Notes under the pieces: generated by a model
The model's database searches: none
What the model was told of the DNA's origin: nothing
What the model saw: only the letters and a program-made list of their open reading frames with translations
Made by a program: the position numbers and the translations under genes
Shown here: positions 6,607 through 12,312 of the stretch, one piece after another
Numbering within the stretch: position 1 is the first letter of the stretch
How the letters are laid out: every line of letters starts with the position of its first letter
DNA from: a virus
IMG/VR virus record: IMGVR_UViG_3300007708_000031
Location: 1-21,113 of that record
Strand: one strand, 5' to 3'
DNA length: 21,113 bases

Positions 6607-6940
6607 GCTTCTTACAAGACTCGTCCATTTTTTTGTAATTTACTCGTCCGCCTTTACCACCTTTTACAACCAATCCTTTTTTCCCACCCTTATCTGCCTT
6701 AGCCTTGTCTCTCCAATCTTTTGTTTTTGGAGTATTTGCAGTCTCTTCAACAGGGATGCCTTTGTAGTATTGCTTTAAACCTTTACCCTGCTTTTTAATT
6801 CCCTCATTAAGACTTTTGTTTAAAGCTCTCTCATCTCTTCTCATCTGTCTTTTTTCTTGACGAGCCTCCTTTTTAGGATTATTGTCAGTGGTCATCCCTG
6901 TTAGAGGGTTAACCTTTGCGGTGGTATACATTGTTGCCAT
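6599..6940 (-). CDS. Lysine-rich basic protein
   Basis: 113 aa. Residues ~20-60 are packed with Lys/Arg (KKEARQEKRQMRRDERALNK) and the C-terminal third is a Lys/Gly-rich, probably disordered segment (DKGGKKGLVVKGGKGGRVNY). Such highly basic short proteins recur in phages infecting Bacteroidota; nucleic-acid binding or packaging into the virion is inferred, not shown. It is the last gene of the minus-strand cluster, 10 bp after its upstream neighbour. Confidence 0.7.
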   Translation of the reverse strand: MATMYTTAKVNPLTGMTTDNNPKKEARQEKRQMRRDERALNKSLNEGIKKQGKGLKQYYKGIPVEETANTPKTKDWRDKAKADKGGKKGLVVKGGKGGRVNYKKMDESCKKPK

Positions 6941-6950
6941 ATTAATTTAA

Positions 6951-7286
6951 TTAAAGATCACGTCCATCCATAGCGTATACATTCACCTTTGCGTATGGAA
7001 TGTTAACATTTGTAGTGCTATTCAAAACACCCATTTCCGCAATGTAGCAGGCGTAACCATTTCCATCATTGTATATTTCAGAACAGTACTGAGATGCGTT
7101 AGTAATTAAATTATCATTTGAACCATTAATTGTAGATGAATCATAAACCGTAGGTAAAAATTTAGCTACATCAGCTGTAATGACAAAAGAAGTCAAAAAA
7201 TTAACTTTTTTAAACTGAGTCAAATCTCCTTCACTGTTGTTATTAACTCGGATATATTCCTTTTTATTTAAGTCGAATGCGTTCAT
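6951..7286 (-). CDS. Unrecognised, non-basic protein with own promoter
   Basis: 111 aa. Unlike its neighbours it is not Lys-rich; it is rich in Asn, Ser, Thr, Tyr and beta-branched residues (NFLTSFVITADVAKFLP, YACYIAEMGVLNS, PYAKVNVYAMDGRDL). This composition suits a beta-rich domain such as a small virion or decoration protein, an inference. A TATATTTG element lies about 20 bp upstream, so it may be transcribed apart from the other cluster genes. Confidence 0.7.
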   Translation of the reverse strand: MNAFDLNKKEYIRVNNNSEGDLTQFKKVNFLTSFVITADVAKFLPTVYDSSTINGSNDNLITNASQYCSEIYNDGNGYACYIAEMGVLNSTTNVNIPYAKVNVYAMDGRDL

Positions 7287-7303
7287 GGTATAAAATATTT
7301 AAG

Positions 7304-7311
7304 CAAATATA
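7304..7311 (-). promoter_or_regulatory. Promoter -7 element on the minus strand
   Basis: The minus strand reads TATATTTG, 17 bp before the start codon at 7286. It matches the TAnnTTTG consensus; the -33 box is poor. Confidence 0.55.
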
Positions 7312-7320
7312 CTATTTTTT

Positions 7321-7596
7321 TTAAGAGCAATTCCATTTTTTTAGAGATAATGCCTTTCTTGTCGGCTTACCCTTTTCATCCTTCATCGGACCTGGCATAC
7401 CAGACATTCTTGCACAAAAGGATTTGCGTCTCTTATCATCCTTACTTCCCTTCTTTATTTCAGAAGGTTTCTTGGTTACAGCAGTTTGCAACTTCGATCC
7501 TGGATTAGCCTTTCTATAAGAAGCAACTCCTTTTGCATTGAGGCCGCCTTTCGGATCCTTCCCCTCCTTACGAGTCCAAGCTGGTGTTTTAGCCAT
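7321..7596 (-). CDS. DUF6321-like small basic protein
   Basis: 91 aa. The pattern TRKEGKDPKGGLNAKGVASY, NPGSKLQTAV, KGSKDDKRRKSFCARMSGMP and the ending KALSLKKWNC matches a phage family I recall as DUF6321, also seen in cyanophages and other aquatic phages. The 'SFCARMSGM' segment and the terminal Cys are its most conserved parts. The function is not established; the charge suggests nucleic-acid or virion association. The leader is an A/T-only run of about 25 bp shared with the end of the next gene. Confidence 0.8.
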   Translation of the reverse strand: MAKTPAWTRKEGKDPKGGLNAKGVASYRKANPGSKLQTAVTKKPSEIKKGSKDDKRRKSFCARMSGMPGPMKDEKGKPTRKALSLKKWNCS

Positions 7597-7619
7597 TTTA
7601 TTTCTTATTTATTTTTTAT

Positions 7620-7772
7620 TTATTTTTTTTTAACCTTGGATTTTATAGCCTTCTCCTGCTTTAACATAGCGGCAGTAGGTTTCTTACCAGATCCTTTATT
7701 GGCTCTTATATTATCCCAAAGTCCTCTTGGAGACACGCTGCCATCTTTTCTCTTAAGCATTTGTTTTTTCAT
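7620..7772 (-). CDS. Small basic phage protein (GLWDNIRANKGSGKKPT type)
   Basis: 50 aa: MKKQMLKRKDGSVSPRGLWD, then NIRANKGSGKKPTAAMLKQE and a poly-Lys tail. 'RGLWDNIRANKGSGKKPT.EMLKQE' is a conserved small protein of many tailed phages, function unknown to me. The stop lies within a T-rich stretch at 7620-7622. A TATATTTG promoter element lies just upstream at 7799-7806, after the GIY-YIG stop codon. Confidence 0.75.
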   Translation of the reverse strand: MKKQMLKRKDGSVSPRGLWDNIRANKGSGKKPTAAMLKQEKAIKSKVKKK

Positions 7773-7798
7773 ACTATTTCTTAATTAAGAATATTAAA

Positions 7799-7806
7799 CA
7801 AATATA
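7799..7806 (-). promoter_or_regulatory. Promoter -7 element between the GIY-YIG gene and the next basic gene
   Basis: The minus strand reads TATATTTG, 26 bp before the start at 7772. It would let the downstream basic genes be expressed regardless of the endonuclease gene upstream. Confidence 0.5.
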
Positions 7807-7818
7807 TTGTTTTTTGTG

Positions 7819-8487
7819 TTAACAATCCAATTTCCATCCTGATTTAGTACATGAGGATCTTCCCTTTTTTATGTGATGAAAAGTTGAAGCTGTTAAACCA
7901 GTGTGTTTAGCCATTTCAGTACAAGATAAATACTGTTTTTCTTCTGTATTAACATTAAACCAACTTAATGCATTTTTTTTATTTTTTGACTCAGACATTT
8001 TGTTCCGACTATCTGAAGACATTTTATAGCCTTTTATTGCCTTGTATCCATTTTTATTTTTAGTATCCCAAGCTTTTTTAGCCCGAGCCTTTCTATCTTC
8101 TTTTGTAAGGTTTGCAAAACAATGATGTCCATTTTTTTTATAATACTCTTTTAAAGAGTTAGATATCTTTTCTTTTACTTCATTAGACTGAACACCTCCA
8201 TTACCTCCCTCAGTTAAATTGTAACCATTTGGTGAAATCGTGTTTAGCGTCTTAATGTAATACTTTTCTTTTTCAAAACACTCTTCAATAGAATTGCAAT
8301 ATTCAAGAATTTCCCAAGAAAAAGATTCAGGTCCGTATTTACGCAAAGCGTTTTTAAAAAGATAAAAATATTGAGACTTAGAATGAGATTTGTAAACATG
8401 CGTTCTAATCCTTTTCTCTAAAGTAAGAGTAGTGTAACCAACATATTTTTTACCGTTGATTTTGTTAGTTGATAAGTATATAAGCAT
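7819..8487 (-). CDS. GIY-YIG homing endonuclease (freestanding, SegA-like)
   Basis: 222 aa. The GIY-YIG nuclease core lies at residues ~2-90: IYLSTNKINGKKYVGYTT, an Arg helix LEKRIRTHV, and the catalytic Glu region FEKEKYYI followed by SPNGYNLTEGGNGG. Next come NUMOD3-like repeats (VKEKISNSLKEYY, RNKMSESKNKKN) and a C-terminal NUMOD1-like HTH (CTEMAKHTGLTASTFHHIKKG). It would nick or cut a homing site in a phage genome lacking the gene. It sits between two basic-protein genes with no intron flanks visible, so it appears to be a freestanding selfish element. Confidence 0.92.
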   Translation of the reverse strand: MLIYLSTNKINGKKYVGYTTLTLEKRIRTHVYKSHSKSQYFYLFKNALRKYGPESFSWEILEYCNSIEECFEKEKYYIKTLNTISPNGYNLTEGGNGGVQSNEVKEKISNSLKEYYKKNGHHCFANLTKEDRKARAKKAWDTKNKNGYKAIKGYKMSSDSRNKMSESKNKKNALSWFNVNTEEKQYLSCTEMAKHTGLTASTFHHIKKGRSSCTKSGWKLDC

Positions 8488-8504
8488 AGTAATTTGTTAT
8501 ACCT

Positions 8505-8535
8505 GCAATATACAACTAAAAAATAAAATTACAAA
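8505..8535 (-). promoter_or_regulatory. Probable promoter of the GIY-YIG gene
   Basis: On the minus strand, TTTG (complement of 8532-8535), a 19-bp gap, then TATATTGC (complement of 8505-8512), close to TAnnTTTG. It is about 18 bp before the start at 8487. Confidence 0.45.
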
Positions 8536-8543
8536 AAAACTTA

Positions 8544-8684
8544 CTAAGGTTTACCTTGCGACCTGTAAGGTTTAACATAGTTTTTAGAGTTCTTTGAGCA
8601 AGAACACTTTGTCTTTGCAATTACTCCTGGTCTTTTCACCTTAGGCTTCTTCTTAAAGTTAGAAGTTGTTTGAACCTTTGCCAT
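8544..8684 (-). CDS. Small basic phage protein (MAKVQTTSNFKKKP type)
   Basis: 46 aa: MAKVQTTSNFKKKPKVKRPG, then VIAKTKCSCSKNSKNYVKPY and RSQGKP. 'MAKVQTT.NFKKKP..KRPG..AKTK.S..K.SKNY...YRGQG' is a widespread small phage protein; its function is unknown to me. It carries a C-x-C pair, where I recall other members having Ser or Thr. It lies 3 bp after the upstream basic gene, so the two are co-transcribed. Confidence 0.75.
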   Translation of the reverse strand: MAKVQTTSNFKKKPKVKRPGVIAKTKCSCSKNSKNYVKPYRSQGKP

Positions 8685-8687
8685 ATC

Positions 8688-9110
8688 TTATGATCTCTTT
8701 AATTTATTAACTTTCTTATTAGCTGCTATTACATTCTTAGCGGAGTACTTTCTACCTGTATTAGAATCGGTAATAGAAATACGAGAGTTTCCTCCGGCCT
8801 TCTTAGTCTTGGTCATGGTAACATTTCCATCAACCTTAGTCTTAACTTTATTACCCTTATTATCTACCTTAACCTCTCTAGACTTGAGAACCTTCTTCTC
8901 TCCTCCAGCAAGTGAGCTAACTTCCTTCATACTGTAGAAACGATTCTTACCATTACCCTTCTTACCAGGCATGGCAATAGATAAGTTTTTCTTTACCTGC
9001 TCTCCAGTATCTGTATTTAAAGTAGTCTTACCTTTTGTAAGAACTCCAGTCTTCTTATTATAGCTGAGTGGATTCTTTACACTCTCTTTATTTTTACGTG
9101 GCTTATCCAT
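8688..9110 (-). CDS. Lysine-rich basic protein, first of the minus-strand cluster
   Basis: 140 aa, with Lys, Asn, Ser and Gly dominant and almost no large hydrophobic core. Repeating short beta-like segments (LTKGKTTLNTDTGEQVKKNL, KVDNKGNKVKTKVDGNVTMT, SRISITDSNTGRKYSAKNV) suggest an extended basic protein. DNA or virion association is inferred. A TATCTTTG promoter element lies about 20 bp upstream, so this is the head of the minus-strand unit. Confidence 0.7.
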   Translation of the reverse strand: MDKPRKNKESVKNPLSYNKKTGVLTKGKTTLNTDTGEQVKKNLSIAMPGKKGNGKNRFYSMKEVSSLAGGEKKVLKSREVKVDNKGNKVKTKVDGNVTMTKTKKAGGNSRISITDSNTGRKYSAKNVIAANKKVNKLKRS

Positions 9111-9130
9111 TTATTTTTTATTTATACAAA

Positions 9131-9138
9131 CAAAGATA
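9131..9138 (-). promoter_or_regulatory. Promoter -7 element of the basic-protein cluster
   Basis: The minus strand reads TATCTTTG, 20 bp before the start at 9110. It lies in the short divergent gap facing the plus-strand gene at 9164. Confidence 0.6.
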
Positions 9139-9163
9139 TTGAAAAAAATAGTACCTTGCATCT

Positions 9164-9325
9164 ATGAAAAAGCAAAAAAGTAAATGCCCTGAATGTGGGT
9201 ACTATAACGCTCATCAATTGGGCTGCTCTCAGATCGGCAAAAAGCCACTCCTATGCGACATAATCAAGGATTATAAGTCGAGTCTCAACTCTGGAGAGGA
9301 ATACAAACTTCCTAATAATATTTAA
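9164..9325 (+). CDS. Small Cys-containing protein with zinc-ribbon-like start
   Basis: 53 aa: MKKQKSKCPECGYYNAHQLG, then CSQIGKKPLLCDIIKDYKSS and a polar tail. Cysteines at 8, 11, 21 and 31 plus a His at 17 could bind one zinc (CPEC ... C ... C). It is divergent from the basic cluster and has only a weak promoter-like TACCTTGC directly before it. It ends about 65 bp before the next gene, in a gap that carries a good promoter. The function is unknown. Confidence 0.6.
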   Translation: MKKQKSKCPECGYYNAHQLGCSQIGKKPLLCDIIKDYKSSLNSGEEYKLPNNI

Positions 9326-9342
9326 AATTGTTAATAACTTAA

Positions 9343-9375
9343 TTTGCATATTGTTTTCCGTTATTCGTACATTTG
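9343..9375 (+). promoter_or_regulatory. Bacteroidota-type promoter for the gene at 9391
   Basis: TTTG at 9343-9346, a 21-bp gap, then TACATTTG at 9368-9375. The spacing and -7 octamer are the same as in the promoter at 667-699. The start codon is 15 bp downstream. Confidence 0.7.
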
Positions 9376-9390
9376 TGAAAACAATACAAA

Positions 9391-9663
9391 ATGAGTCAAT
9401 TAAATTTAACAAGCAGTGGAGTAGAAGCCTTTGCTGAAGCATTTGAAAAATTGCTAATGGAGCTTTTAGCTCTCAACATGGATGCAAGCAATGAAGAGAT
9501 CGTAGGATCCGCAGTAAAGTTAATCGCTGGATTTGAAGGTATCTCACTTGAACCTCTCACAGAAATGAGAAACGATCCTGAGTTTCAAAACTACGCAAGA
9601 TTATTCCGTGCCTCATTAGAAGAAAAAGATACAGATGAAGATAGTGAAGCAGCTGGTGTATGA
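9391..9663 (+). CDS. Unrecognised helical acidic protein
   Basis: 90 aa, strongly helical and acidic: FAEAFEKLLMELLALNMDAS, EEIVGSAVKLIAGFEG and the acidic tail EEKDTDEDSEAAGV. No family is recognised. The last 29 bp overlap the start of a small basic gene in another frame (start 9635), implying coupled translation. Its own promoter makes it the head of a short unit that runs into the structured RNA at 9764. Confidence 0.65.
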   Translation: MSQLNLTSSGVEAFAEAFEKLLMELLALNMDASNEEIVGSAVKLIAGFEGISLEPLTEMRNDPEFQNYARLFRASLEEKDTDEDSEAAGV

Positions 9664-9763
9664 GCGTATGCTCCGAAAGACCTTTAGTGAGGATCTCTCC
9701 GATGAGTTAAAGTTAGAGGTCTTGACGTGGGTACTCTCTCAAATGAATAAGAAAGAAAAATAA
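9635..9763 (+). CDS. Small overlapping ORF
   Basis: 42 aa: MKIVKQLVYERMLRKTFSED, then LSDELKLEVLTWVLSQMNKK. The sequence is amphipathic and helical, unlike random out-of-frame translation, and it starts inside the 3' end of the gene at 9391. An internal ATG at 9668 would give a 31-aa form. It stops one base before the first paired element of the structured RNA region. The function is unknown. Confidence 0.6.
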   Translation: MKIVKQLVYERMLRKTFSEDLSDELKLEVLTWVLSQMNKKEK

Positions 9764-9975
9764 ACAGCCCTGCTCGCGAGGGGATCGTAAAACACAGTAA
9801 GCCTCTGACACAAGCTCAAGTAACTGTTCTCATCGTATAGGAGATAGAGTTAGCCTTCTCGATGTCGTTTAAAAAGGCAAAATGTGTTGTCCCTTGAGAA
9901 AGGAACTAATAGCAGTAGCTCTGCACGTTTAGGCTACCAACACAGAGGGGTTCTCTCCCTCCACCTTCGGGTGTA
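9764..9975 (+). ncRNA. Candidate structured RNA (sRNA or leader) of about 210 nt
   Basis: The gap holds a run of consecutive hairpins: CCCT/AGGG (9768-9771 with 9779-9782); ACAGT/ACTGT (9794-9798 with 9823-9827); TCTC/GAGA (9828-9831 with 9841-9844); GCCTT/AAGGC (9853-9857 with 9874-9878). A three-way junction closed by TGTGTTG 9883-9889 with CAACACA 9938-9944 encloses CCTT-GAGA-AAGG (a GNRA tetraloop) and GTAGC/GCTAC (9915-9919 with 9933-9937). GAGGG/CCCTC (9945-9949 with 9957-9961) and CACC-TTCG-GGTG (9962-9973) follow, then TAAATTTT. No known RNA family is recognised. It may be a 5' leader of the gene at 9995 or a processed sRNA. Confidence 0.5.
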
Positions 9976-9994
9976 AATTTTAAAAATAAATACA

Positions 9995-10384
9995 ATGAGT
10001 AAGAGATACACGATTGAATTATCAGAGGAGCAAATGAGATTAGTCGCTCAATGCCTTGAAGATGTTTCTCGCTTCGCTTCTGGTCAATGGGAATTACAAA
10101 ACACTATTGAAGCAATGGTAAAAGGGTTTCCGTTTACTGATCAAATTCAAAGACGAGATGATGCTGAGGAGCATTTAAGAAAAGCTAAACAAATCTTAAT
10201 CCCTCAATTTGCAGACAATCAAAGCTATGGGTACAATAGCACCGAGTTTATCGGGAATACCTATCAGATCTATAGAACCATCTGGCATCAACTTGCAAAA
10301 GACAATGACTGGGATAATGTCTATTCCTCTCCTGCCTTGGCAAGTGGAACTTTAGGGACAATTAAAATAAACAGCAATGAGTAA
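9995..10384 (+). CDS. Conserved phage protein of unknown function
   Basis: 129 aa. The order YTIELSEEQMRLVAQCLEDV, RFASGQWELQNTIE, then IYRTIWHQLAKDN and NVYSSPAL follows a small protein family I have seen in phages of Bacteroidota; no activity is known to me. It is predicted helical, with no membrane segment. It follows the structured RNA after about 20 bp of A/T leader and overlaps the next gene by 8 bp. Confidence 0.7.
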   Translation: MSKRYTIELSEEQMRLVAQCLEDVSRFASGQWELQNTIEAMVKGFPFTDQIQRRDDAEEHLRKAKQILIPQFADNQSYGYNSTEFIGNTYQIYRTIWHQLAKDNDWDNVYSSPALASGTLGTIKINSNE

Positions 10385-10604
10385 CATAGATACTTTAAAA
10401 ATCATCAATTTAATAGCACTTATCATCATGTGTGTAATTACTTGCGCCTCTTTCAAAGAGGTGTGGCATGACAAAAAATCTTGGCTGTTTGGGCTGATAG
10501 AAGTAGAAGCAGGATTTGCACCCACCAAATGGTGGTTTATCTCTCTATTTATAACGGTTTCCTTATTTGTTTTTGGAGTGGGTTTAGGAGGTAATCTTGA
10601 GTAA
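10377..10604 (+). CDS. Small two-pass membrane protein
   Basis: 75 aa. Hydrophobic helices lie at ~8-25 (KIINLIALIIMCVITCAS) and ~52-70 (WWFISLFITVSLFVFGVGLG), joined by a polar loop with Trp/Lys. This predicts two membrane spans with both termini on the same side. The C-terminus GLGGNLE is dictated by the junction cassette: its two Gly codons are the GGAGGT ribosome-binding site of the next gene. The function is unknown; a holin-like role is possible but not supported by context. Confidence 0.65.
   Translation: MSNIDTLKIINLIALIIMCVITCASFKEVWHDKKSWLFGLIEVEAGFAPTKWWFISLFITVSLFVFGVGLGGNLE
10587..10604 (+). promoter_or_regulatory. Shine-Dalgarno/start/stop junction cassette with TTG start
   Basis: GGAGGT at 10587-10592, four bases, then TTGAGTAA: the upstream gene reads Gly-Gly-Asn-Leu-Glu-stop while the downstream gene starts TTG AGT AAC. 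The strong, well-spaced ribosome-binding site decides the unusual TTG start. Confidence 0.65.
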
Positions 10605-10815
10605 CAAGAAGCAAACCTCGGTAGATGTCCTCTTCGAAAAACTATGGGACACTCCAAAAGATAAATGGGAGTGGAATGCGGCACTCAAGGAGGTTAGAGA
10701 GATGCATAAGCAGGAGATGAAAGATTTGTATCTTGCTCATGTGACCAAAGCCCCTCGCCTGAGAGAAATCTTCGAGAAGCAATTTGAGGAATACTACACG
10801 AATACATTTGAGTAA
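10597..10815 (+). CDS. MHK-motif small paralog family member, TTG start
   Basis: 72 aa: VDVLFEKLWDTPKDKWEWNA, then ALKEVREMHKQEMKDLYLAH and the ending EEYYTNTFE. It belongs to the same family as the proteins at 12073 and 12305: an N-terminal 'x-V-x-x-L/W' helix, a central 'A...MHK.E' helix and a C-terminal 'YY...(T/F)' motif. The function is unknown. The start is TTG, supported by GGAGGT 4 bp upstream and by the cassette geometry shared with the other members. It ends 2 bp before the next gene. Confidence 0.65.
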   Translation: MSNKKQTSVDVLFEKLWDTPKDKWEWNAALKEVREMHKQEMKDLYLAHVTKAPRLREIFEKQFEEYYTNTFE

Positions 10816-10817
10816 TC

Positions 10818-11054
10818 ATGACACCTAAATTAAAGGCTAAGGAACTAGTCGACAAGTATTGGATCTATCTACGAGCAGGACTGCTTTATGACGAGGAGGC
10901 AAAAGACGATGCAAAGCATTGTGCCTTGATAGCAGTAGCTGAAATAGAAGATGCACTTACCGATTATGGTAGAGGCGACTCATTTCAACTTCAAAACATG
11001 GATTCTGAATTTAGATTTTGGGAACAAGTAAAAACAGAAATAGAAAAGCTATGA
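10818..11054 (+). CDS. Conserved small phage protein (KAKELVDKY type)
   Basis: 78 aa: MTPKLKAKELVDKYWIYLRA, HCALIAVAEIEDAL and the ending FWEQVKTEIEKL. 'KAKELVDKY...AK.CALIAVDEI......YW.EVK.EI' is a recurrent small protein of Bacteroidota phages. It looks like a short helical bundle; no activity is known to me. It overlaps the next start by ATGA. Confidence 0.7.
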   Translation: MTPKLKAKELVDKYWIYLRAGLLYDEEAKDDAKHCALIAVAEIEDALTDYGRGDSFQLQNMDSEFRFWEQVKTEIEKL

Positions 11055-11263
11055 AGGAAACAAAAATTGAGCATATTAAGTTCCACACAGGAACTCAAGA
11101 AATGGCAGAGCATGAACAATTTATAAAGTCATGTAATGAAAAAGATATTGAGATAATCGGTTTTTGGGTAACTTATAATGATCGCCCTCACCAACATATT
11201 CCTCACTACCTTCATTATGTTATAAAAACTACAAGCTATGAGCAAGGTGACAATAGAATTTGA
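11051..11263 (+). CDS. Unrecognised small protein
   Basis: 70 aa from the ATG at 11051, chosen because it overlaps the upstream stop by ATGA; a longer frame opening at 11018 would sit inside the previous gene. The product has a His-rich stretch (DRPHQHIPHYLHYV) and beta-like segments (IIGFWVTYND). The His cluster could bind metal, an inference. Its last 26 bp overlap the next gene. Confidence 0.6.
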   Translation: MKETKIEHIKFHTGTQEMAEHEQFIKSCNEKDIEIIGFWVTYNDRPHQHIPHYLHYVIKTTSYEQGDNRI

Positions 11264-11480
11264 CCGGGTAGAAGAGGCGGATGAACTGCGTACTGCTCTC
11301 GATGGGATTAAGTATAAAATGCTCCTCTGGGAACTCGACCAGAAGCTTCGCAGCGTGCATAAATACGGAGCCGCCATAGAAGGATCAGGAGAAGCCACTC
11401 CAGAAGAAATGGACGTATGCTACAGGATAAGAGAGTACATCCGCCAGGAACTACAGGACAGTAATCTGACAATAGAATGA
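11238..11480 (+). CDS. Conserved small phage protein (KYKMLLWELDQKLR type)
   Basis: 80 aa: VTIEFDRVEEADELRTALDG, then YKMLLWELDQKLRSVHKYG and a helical acidic C-terminus. The 'LWELDQ.LR...KY' core is a familiar small phage family of unknown function. It overlaps the upstream gene by 26 bp. An inverted repeat, AATACGC/GCGTATT, lies 25 bp after its stop. Confidence 0.7.
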   Translation: MSKVTIEFDRVEEADELRTALDGIKYKMLLWELDQKLRSVHKYGAAIEGSGEATPEEMDVCYRIREYIRQELQDSNLTIE

Positions 11481-11504
11481 TCGGTTTCTGGATATGGGCA
11501 GATT

Positions 11505-11524
11505 AATACGCACAAAGGCGTATT
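11505..11524 (+). promoter_or_regulatory. 7-bp inverted repeat ahead of a promoter
   Basis: AATACGC 11505-11511 and GCGTATT 11518-11524, separated by 6 bases. No T-run follows, so it is a poor terminator. It overlaps the -33 position of the promoter at 11547 and could be an operator. Confidence 0.4.
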
Positions 11525-11554
11525 GCAATAATTCCAAAAATGTTAATATATTTG
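11522..11554 (+). promoter_or_regulatory. Promoter for the gene cluster at 11589
   Basis: ATTG at 11522-11525 (one mismatch to TTTG), 21 bp, then TATATTTG at 11547-11554. The start codon is 34 bp downstream after an A/T-rich leader. Confidence 0.6.
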
Positions 11555-11588
11555 CAAAACACATAATAACTAAATAAAAAAATAATTT

Positions 11589-11873
11589 ATGAAAACAAAA
11601 AGAACGGTGTTCATCTACAACACCAAAGAAACAACAGAGCAAGAAGCAAAGTACATTGTCGACATTCTGAACTGTGATGACTCAATGCTATGGGATGAAT
11701 CAGACCATGACGGAGTAGAAGTCTTTGAAGTACCAGTTGAATCAACAACTCAAGAAACATTTCAAGAATTTTTAGAAAGAGAAGGCTACGATGAAGGTAG
11801 AACCCAAGAGATATGGGAAGACGGTGCTAGAAGAGGTGCTGAATGGCAAAGAGAACAATTTAAAACTAAATAA
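11589..11873 (+). CDS. Unrecognised acidic small protein
   Basis: 94 aa. A short basic start (MKTKRTVFIYNTKET) leads into a strongly acidic middle (CDDSMLWDESDHDGVEVFEV) and a helical, Glu-rich C-terminus (FLEREGYDEGRTQEIW, RRGAEWQREQFKTK). Strong negative charge in a small early-type phage protein can mean DNA mimicry or host-protein inhibition, but nothing specific is recognised. It is the head of the unit with the promoter at 11522-11554. Confidence 0.6.
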   Translation: MKTKRTVFIYNTKETTEQEAKYIVDILNCDDSMLWDESDHDGVEVFEVPVESTTQETFQEFLEREGYDEGRTQEIWEDGARRGAEWQREQFKTK

Positions 11874-11875
11874 CT

Positions 11876-12076
11876 ATGGAAAACGGAGAAAAATGCGCAT
11901 TCGGATTTGAAGGTTTAACAAGCCTTGCGGAAGGTCTAACTAAACGCGAATACTTTGCCGCTATGGCATTGCAAGGTATTTGCTCAAATATTGACGCTTG
12001 GATAGGTCAATCGTTTGCAGTAAGCGCGGTTAAAATGGCTGAAAATCTATTAGAAGAACTTGATAAAACTAAATGA
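11876..12076 (+). CDS. Conserved small phage protein (GLTKREYFAAMALQG type)
   Basis: 66 aa. 'GLTKREYFAAMALQGICSN' followed by 'AVSAVKMAENLLEEL' is a very common short phage and prophage protein, usually annotated hypothetical; the 'REYFAAMALQGL' phrase is its signature. It is helical, cytosolic and of unknown role. It sits 2 bp after the upstream gene and overlaps the next start by ATGA. Confidence 0.8.
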   Translation: MENGEKCAFGFEGLTSLAEGLTKREYFAAMALQGICSNIDAWIGQSFAVSAVKMAENLLEELDKTK

Positions 12077-12312
12077 TTATGAAAAAACAAACTGCGGTTG
12101 AATGGTACATTGAACAAAATTTTAATAACATAGTTCAGCGTGAAACACAACAAATATCACAAGATGAATATGTTATAGCTTATAATAATTTACTTAACCA
12201 AGCCAAACAAATGCACAAGGAGGAAATTATGAAAGTTGTAATGGATTTTGGATGGTCAAAAGAAAAAGCAGATAAATATTATAACGATACTTATGGAGGT
12301 AACAATGAGTAA
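12073..12312 (+). CDS. MHK-motif small paralog family member
   Basis: 79 aa from the ATG at 12073 (ATGA overlap) or 77 aa from 12079. Pattern: KKQTAVEWYIEQNFNNI, then LNQAKQMHKEEIMKVVM, ending KYYNDTYGGNNE. The same K-Q-T-A-V-E-W-Y start and YYNxTYGG end occur in the next gene, so these are tandem paralogs. The two C-terminal Gly codons (GGA GGT) are also the ribosome-binding site of that next gene. The function is unknown. Confidence 0.75.
   Translation: MIMKKQTAVEWYIEQNFNNIVQRETQQISQDEYVIAYNNLLNQAKQMHKEEIMKVVMDFGWSKEKADKYYNDTYGGNNE
12295..12312 (+). promoter_or_regulatory. Junction cassette GGAGGT-N4-ATGAGTAA
   Basis: GGAGGT at 12295-12300, four bases, ATGAGTAA at 12305-12312. Upstream frame: Gly-Gly-Asn-Asn-Glu-stop. 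Downstream frame: Met-Ser-Lys. It sets the start of the next gene at 12305 rather than at the longer in-frame ATG at 12248. Confidence 0.7.

Noticed and set aside
12248-12304. Longer start at 12248 for the fused paralog gene
   Set aside because: It lies inside the upstream gene; the GGAGGT-N4-ATGAGTAA cassette sets the start at 12305.
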